Assembly: GCF_014643635.1 (NCBI RefSeq) | Contig: NZ_BMJV01000002.1 | Coordinates: forward strand, 401,463-465,462 | Source of the DNA: Salipiger pallidus | GTDB taxonomy: Bacteria > Pseudomonadota > Alphaproteobacteria > Rhodobacterales > Rhodobacteraceae | Direction of reading: 5' to 3' | DNA: 64,000 bases | Shown here: positions 61,194 through 64,000 of the stretch, in pieces | Numbering within the stretch: the stretch's first letter is position 1 | How the letters are laid out: each line of letters starts with the position of its first letter | Position numbers and translations under genes: made by a program | The notes under the pieces: model-generated | The model's input: only the letters and a program-made list of their open reading frames with translations | The model's database searches: none | What the model was told of the DNA's origin: nothing

Positions 61194-61664
61194 ATGTCTC
61201 GTCGTCACGCCGCTGAGAAGCGCGAAGTTCTGCCCGACGCCAAGTATGGCGATACCGTGCTGACCAAATTCATGAACAACCTGATGATCGACGGCAAGAA
61301 GTCGGTCGCGGAGCGTATCGTGTACAATGCCCTCGAACGCGTCGAAGGCAAGGTCAAGCGCGCCCCTGTGGAAGTGTTCCACGAAGCGCTCGACAACATC
61401 AAGCCGGCCGTCGAAGTCCGGTCGCGCCGCGTCGGTGGTGCCACCTACCAGGTGCCCGTCGAAGTCCGTCCCGAGCGCCGCGAAGCGCTTGCCATCCGCT
61501 GGCTGATCGCCGCGTCGCGGTCGCGCAACGAAAACACCATGGAAGAGCGCCTCGCAGGCGAGCTCATCGATGCTGTTCAGTCGCGTGGTTCCGCTGTTAA
61601 GAAGCGCGAAGACACCCACAAGATGGCCGACGCCAACAAGGCGTTCAGCCACTACCGCTGGTAA
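61194..61664 (+). CDS. rpsG: 30S ribosomal protein S7
   Basis: A 156-residue primary 16S rRNA binder, nucleating head assembly. Standard length and motifs ([21 protein letters not shown], first 20 shown: [35 protein letters not shown]). It is 12 bp after rpsL. Confidence 0.99.
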   Translation: MSRRHAAEKREVLPDAKYGDTVLTKFMNNLMIDGKKSVAERIVYNALERVEGKVKRAPVEVFHEALDNIKPAVEVRSRRVGGATYQVPVEVRPERREALAIRWLIAASRSRNENTMEERLAGELIDAVQSRGSAVKKREDTHKMADANKAFSHYRW

Positions 61665-61685
61665 GCCCAGGAAAGGCAGTCCAAC

Positions 61686-63809
61686 ATGGCACGCGATTAT
61701 CCCCTTGAGCGTTACCGGAACTTCGGGATCATGGCCCACATCGATGCGGGCAAGACCACGACGACCGAACGTATCCTGTACTACACTGGCCGGTCCCACA
61801 AGATCGGCGAAGTCCACGATGGTGCCGCCACCATGGACTGGATGGAGCAGGAGCAGGAACGGGGCATCACGATCACTTCCGCTGCCACCACCACCTTCTG
61901 GCAGTGGCAGGAAGATCCGACCGAAGAAGGGACTTCGGACACGAAGTTCCGCTACAACATCATCGACACCCCCGGCCACGTTGACTTCACCATCGAAGTC
62001 GAACGGTCGCTGGCGGTTCTCGACGGTGCAATCTGCCTTCTCGACGGCAACGCCGGCGTTGAGCCCCAGACCGAAACCGTGTGGCGTCAGGCTGACCGCT
62101 ACAAGGTTCCGCGCATCGTGTTCGTCAACAAGATGGACAAGATCGGTGCAGACTTCTTCAACTGCGTGAAGATGATCAAGGACCGTACGGGTGCAACCCC
62201 GGTTCCGGTCAACTTCCCGATCGGTGCGGAAGACAAGCTCGAGGGCATCGTCGATCTCGTGACCATGGAAGAGTGGGTCTGGCTCGGTGAAGACCTGGGC
62301 GCCTCCTGGGTGCGCCAGCCGATCCGCGACGACCTCAAGGACGTGGCCGACGAGTGGCGTTCGCACATGATCGAGAACGCCGTCGAACAAGACGACGACG
62401 CGATGGAAGCCTACCTCGAAGGCGAAGAGCCCTCGGTCGACAAGCTGCGCGAACTGATCCGCAAGGGCACTCTGAACCTGTCCTTCGTTCCGGTTCTGGG
62501 TGGCTCGGCCTTCAAGAACAAGGGCGTCCAGCCCCTCCTGAACGGCGTTGTCGACTTCCTGCCGGGCCCGCTCGACGTGCCGCCCTACATGGGCTTCTCG
62601 CCGGACGACGAAACCGAGACCCGCAACATCGAACGTCGCCCCGGTGACGAACAGCCGTTCGCTGGCCTCGCGTTCAAGATCATGAACGACCCGTTCGTGG
62701 GCTCGCTGACCTTCACCCGGATCTACTCGGGCCTTCTCGAGAAGGGCAGCAGCATCATCAACTCGACCAAGGGCAAGAAAGAGCGCATCGGTCGTATGAT
62801 GATGATGCACTCCAACAGCCGGGAAGAGATCGACTGGGCAGGTTCGGGCGACATCATCGCCATCGCGGGCCTGAAGGAAACCACCACGGGTGACACGCTC
62901 TGCGACAGCCAGAAGCAGGTCGTTCTGGAAACCATGACCTTCCCCGACCCAGTCATCGAGATCGCCGTCGAGCCGAAGACCAAGGCTGACCAGGAGAAGA
63001 TGTCCGCAGGCCTCCAGCGTCTCGCTGCCGAGGACCCGTCCTTCCGCGTCGAAACCGACATCGAGTCGGGCCAGACCATCATGAAGGGCATGGGCGAACT
63101 TCACCTCGACATCCTCGTCGACCGCCTCAAGCGGGAGTTCAAGGTCGAGGCGAACATCGGTGCCCCGCAGGTGGCTTATCGCGAGACCATCGGTCACGAG
63201 ATCGAGCACACCTACACCCACAAGAAGCAGTCGGGTGGTTCGGGTCAGTTCGCAGAGGTCAAGCTGGTCATCAGCCCCACAGAAGCAGGCGAAGGCTACT
63301 CGTTCGAGAGCAAGATCGTCGGCGGTTCCGTTCCCAAGGAATACATCCCGGGCGTGGAAAAGGGCATCAAGTCGGTGATGGACTCCGGTCCGCTCGCAGG
63401 CTTCCCGGTGATCGACTTCAAGGTCGCCCTGATCGACGGCAAGTTCCACGACGTGGACTCCTCGGTCCTGGCGTTCGAGATTGCGTCGCGGATGGCAATG
63501 CGCGAAGGTCTGCGCAAGGCTGGCGCGAAGCTGCTCGAGCCGATGATGAAGGTCGAAGTGGTCACTCCGGAAGAGTATACTGGTTCGATCATCGGTGACC
63601 TCACCTCCCGCCGTGGTCAGGTGTCGGGTCAGGAACCGCGCGGCAATGCCGTTGCGATTGCTGCCTTCGTGCCGCTGGCCAACATGTTCGGCTACATCAA
63701 CACCCTGCGTTCCATGTCCTCGGGCCGCGCGCAGTTCACGATGCAGTTCGACCACTACGATCCGGTTCCGCAGAACATCTCTGACGAGATCCAGTCGAAA
63801 TACGCATAA
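61686..63809 (+). CDS. fusA: Elongation factor G
   Basis: A 707-residue translational GTPase catalysing ribosome translocation. G1 [20 protein letters not shown]3 DTPGHVDF and G4 [10 protein letters not shown] are intact; domain IV-V follow to the C-terminus. It is 21 bp after rpsG. Confidence 0.99.
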   Translation: MARDYPLERYRNFGIMAHIDAGKTTTTERILYYTGRSHKIGEVHDGAATMDWMEQEQERGITITSAATTTFWQWQEDPTEEGTSDTKFRYNIIDTPGHVDFTIEVERSLAVLDGAICLLDGNAGVEPQTETVWRQADRYKVPRIVFVNKMDKIGADFFNCVKMIKDRTGATPVPVNFPIGAEDKLEGIVDLVTMEEWVWLGEDLGASWVRQPIRDDLKDVADEWRSHMIENAVEQDDDAMEAYLEGEEPSVDKLRELIRKGTLNLSFVPVLGGSAFKNKGVQPLLNGVVDFLPGPLDVPPYMGFSPDDETETRNIERRPGDEQPFAGLAFKIMNDPFVGSLTFTRIYSGLLEKGSSIINSTKGKKERIGRMMMMHSNSREEIDWAGSGDIIAIAGLKETTTGDTLCDSQKQVVLETMTFPDPVIEIAVEPKTKADQEKMSAGLQRLAAEDPSFRVETDIESGQTIMKGMGELHLDILVDRLKREFKVEANIGAPQVAYRETIGHEIEHTYTHKKQSGGSGQFAEVKLVISPTEAGEGYSFESKIVGGSVPKEYIPGVEKGIKSVMDSGPLAGFPVIDFKVALIDGKFHDVDSSVLAFEIASRMAMREGLRKAGAKLLEPMMKVEVVTPEEYTGSIIGDLTSRRGQVSGQEPRGNAVAIAAFVPLANMFGYINTLRSMSSGRAQFTMQFDHYDPVPQNISDEIQSKYA

Positions 63810-63870
63810 GCCGGGTGGCGGGGGAGACCCCGCCCTACCCATTTCCGTAGGGTGGGCATAGCTCACCACC
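63810..63870. repeat. REP-like hairpins between fusA and tuf
   Basis: Three short inverted repeats in succession: GGCGGGG/CCCCGCC, CCCTACCC/GTAGGGTGGG, and GGTGGGC/GCTCACC. The last contains no T-rich tail, so it is not an intrinsic terminator. It shares the GTAGGG-GGG theme with 45540-45575. Confidence 0.5.
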
Positions 63871-63895
63871 CGTCAAAGACAGAGGAGCCAATACC

Positions 63896-64000
63896 ATGGC
63901 AAAGGAAAAGTTCGAGCGGTCCAAACCGCACTGCAACATCGGCACGATCGGCCACGTGGACCACGGCAAGACCACGCTGACCGCCGCGATCACCAAGTAC
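63896..64000 (+). CDS. tuf: Elongation factor Tu, 5' part
   Basis: The first 35 codons, cut by the window end. [20 protein letters not shown] followed by the G1 motif GHVDHGKT. The start is ATG 63896 after GAGGAG. Delivers aminoacyl-tRNA to the ribosome. Confidence 0.98.
   Translation, partial: MAKEKFERSKPHCNIGTIGHVDHGKTTLTAAITKY

Noticed and set aside
60687..63869. A 1060-codon frame antisense to rpsL, rpsG and fusA
   Set aside because: Shadow of three certain genes; no ribosome site or known motif.

Overview
The window looks like a chromosomal segment of a marine-type Rhodobacterales (Roseobacter group) alphaproteobacterium. The evidence is high GC, the abundance of TRAP, TTT and ABC solute transporters, FCD-type GntR regulators, and the order secE-nusG-rplK-rplA-rplJ-rplL-rpoB-rpoC ... 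rpsL-rpsG-fusA-tuf at the right-hand end. No rRNA, tRNA or CRISPR was found.

Layout. (1) 0-3 kb: a frameshifted esterase gene, a membrane-anchored Xre-type regulator, a 30-bp palindrome, a Ner/Nlp-like regulator and a truncated TnsA-like endonuclease; with a decayed TniQ gene at 17.3-18.7 kb these look like relics of a Tn7-like transposon. (2) 3-16.6 kb: a catabolic island. A DctPQM TRAP transporter (minus) faces an eight-gene enzyme operon (plus: metallo-beta-lactamase-fold lactonase, NIPSNAP, two 3-hydroxyisobutyrate-dehydrogenase-like enzymes, aldehyde dehydrogenase, two carboxymuconolactone-decarboxylase-family proteins, cupin), then a GntR/FCD regulator and a TctCBA transporter (minus). 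Near-identical ATTGTCNGACAAT operators lie in front of all the transcription units, so the whole block reads as one GntR regulon. (3) 19-27 kb: a minus-strand amide/urea-type uptake and hydrolysis operon (binding protein, permease, fused permease-ATPase, ATPase, 51-aa protein, amidase) ending in amiC and amiR. Its leader has the two hexaloop hairpins and overlapping intrinsic terminator expected for ANTAR antitermination. (4) 27.4-32.2 kb: a minus-strand detoxification-like cluster (VOC, two GSTs, DUF1428, alpha/beta hydrolase, PhnB-like VOC, NTF2-like) opposite an HxlR regulator with an operator at its start codon. (5) 32.4-42.4 kb: a spermidine/thiamine-type ABC operon that also encodes a metal-ligand-less M24 (creatinase-fold) enzyme and a flavin-reductase-like protein, and, divergently, a second GntR/FCD regulator, an amino-acid-type binding protein and permease without an ATPase, and a TIM-barrel isomerase. 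(6) 42.4-44.2 kb: repeat DNA, a LysR relic and a secreted protein made of three repeats. (7) 44.5-64 kb: the core transcription/translation block, with a YcaQ-like gene, a DMT transporter and a putative glycosyltransferase inserted between the canonical operons.

The most interesting signals are the ANTAR leader, the mapped GntR regulon around an unassigned catabolic pathway, the Tn7-like remnants, the M24 protein lacking four of five metal ligands, and two families of intergenic repeats. All homology statements rest on reading the sequence and family knowledge; no database search was run.
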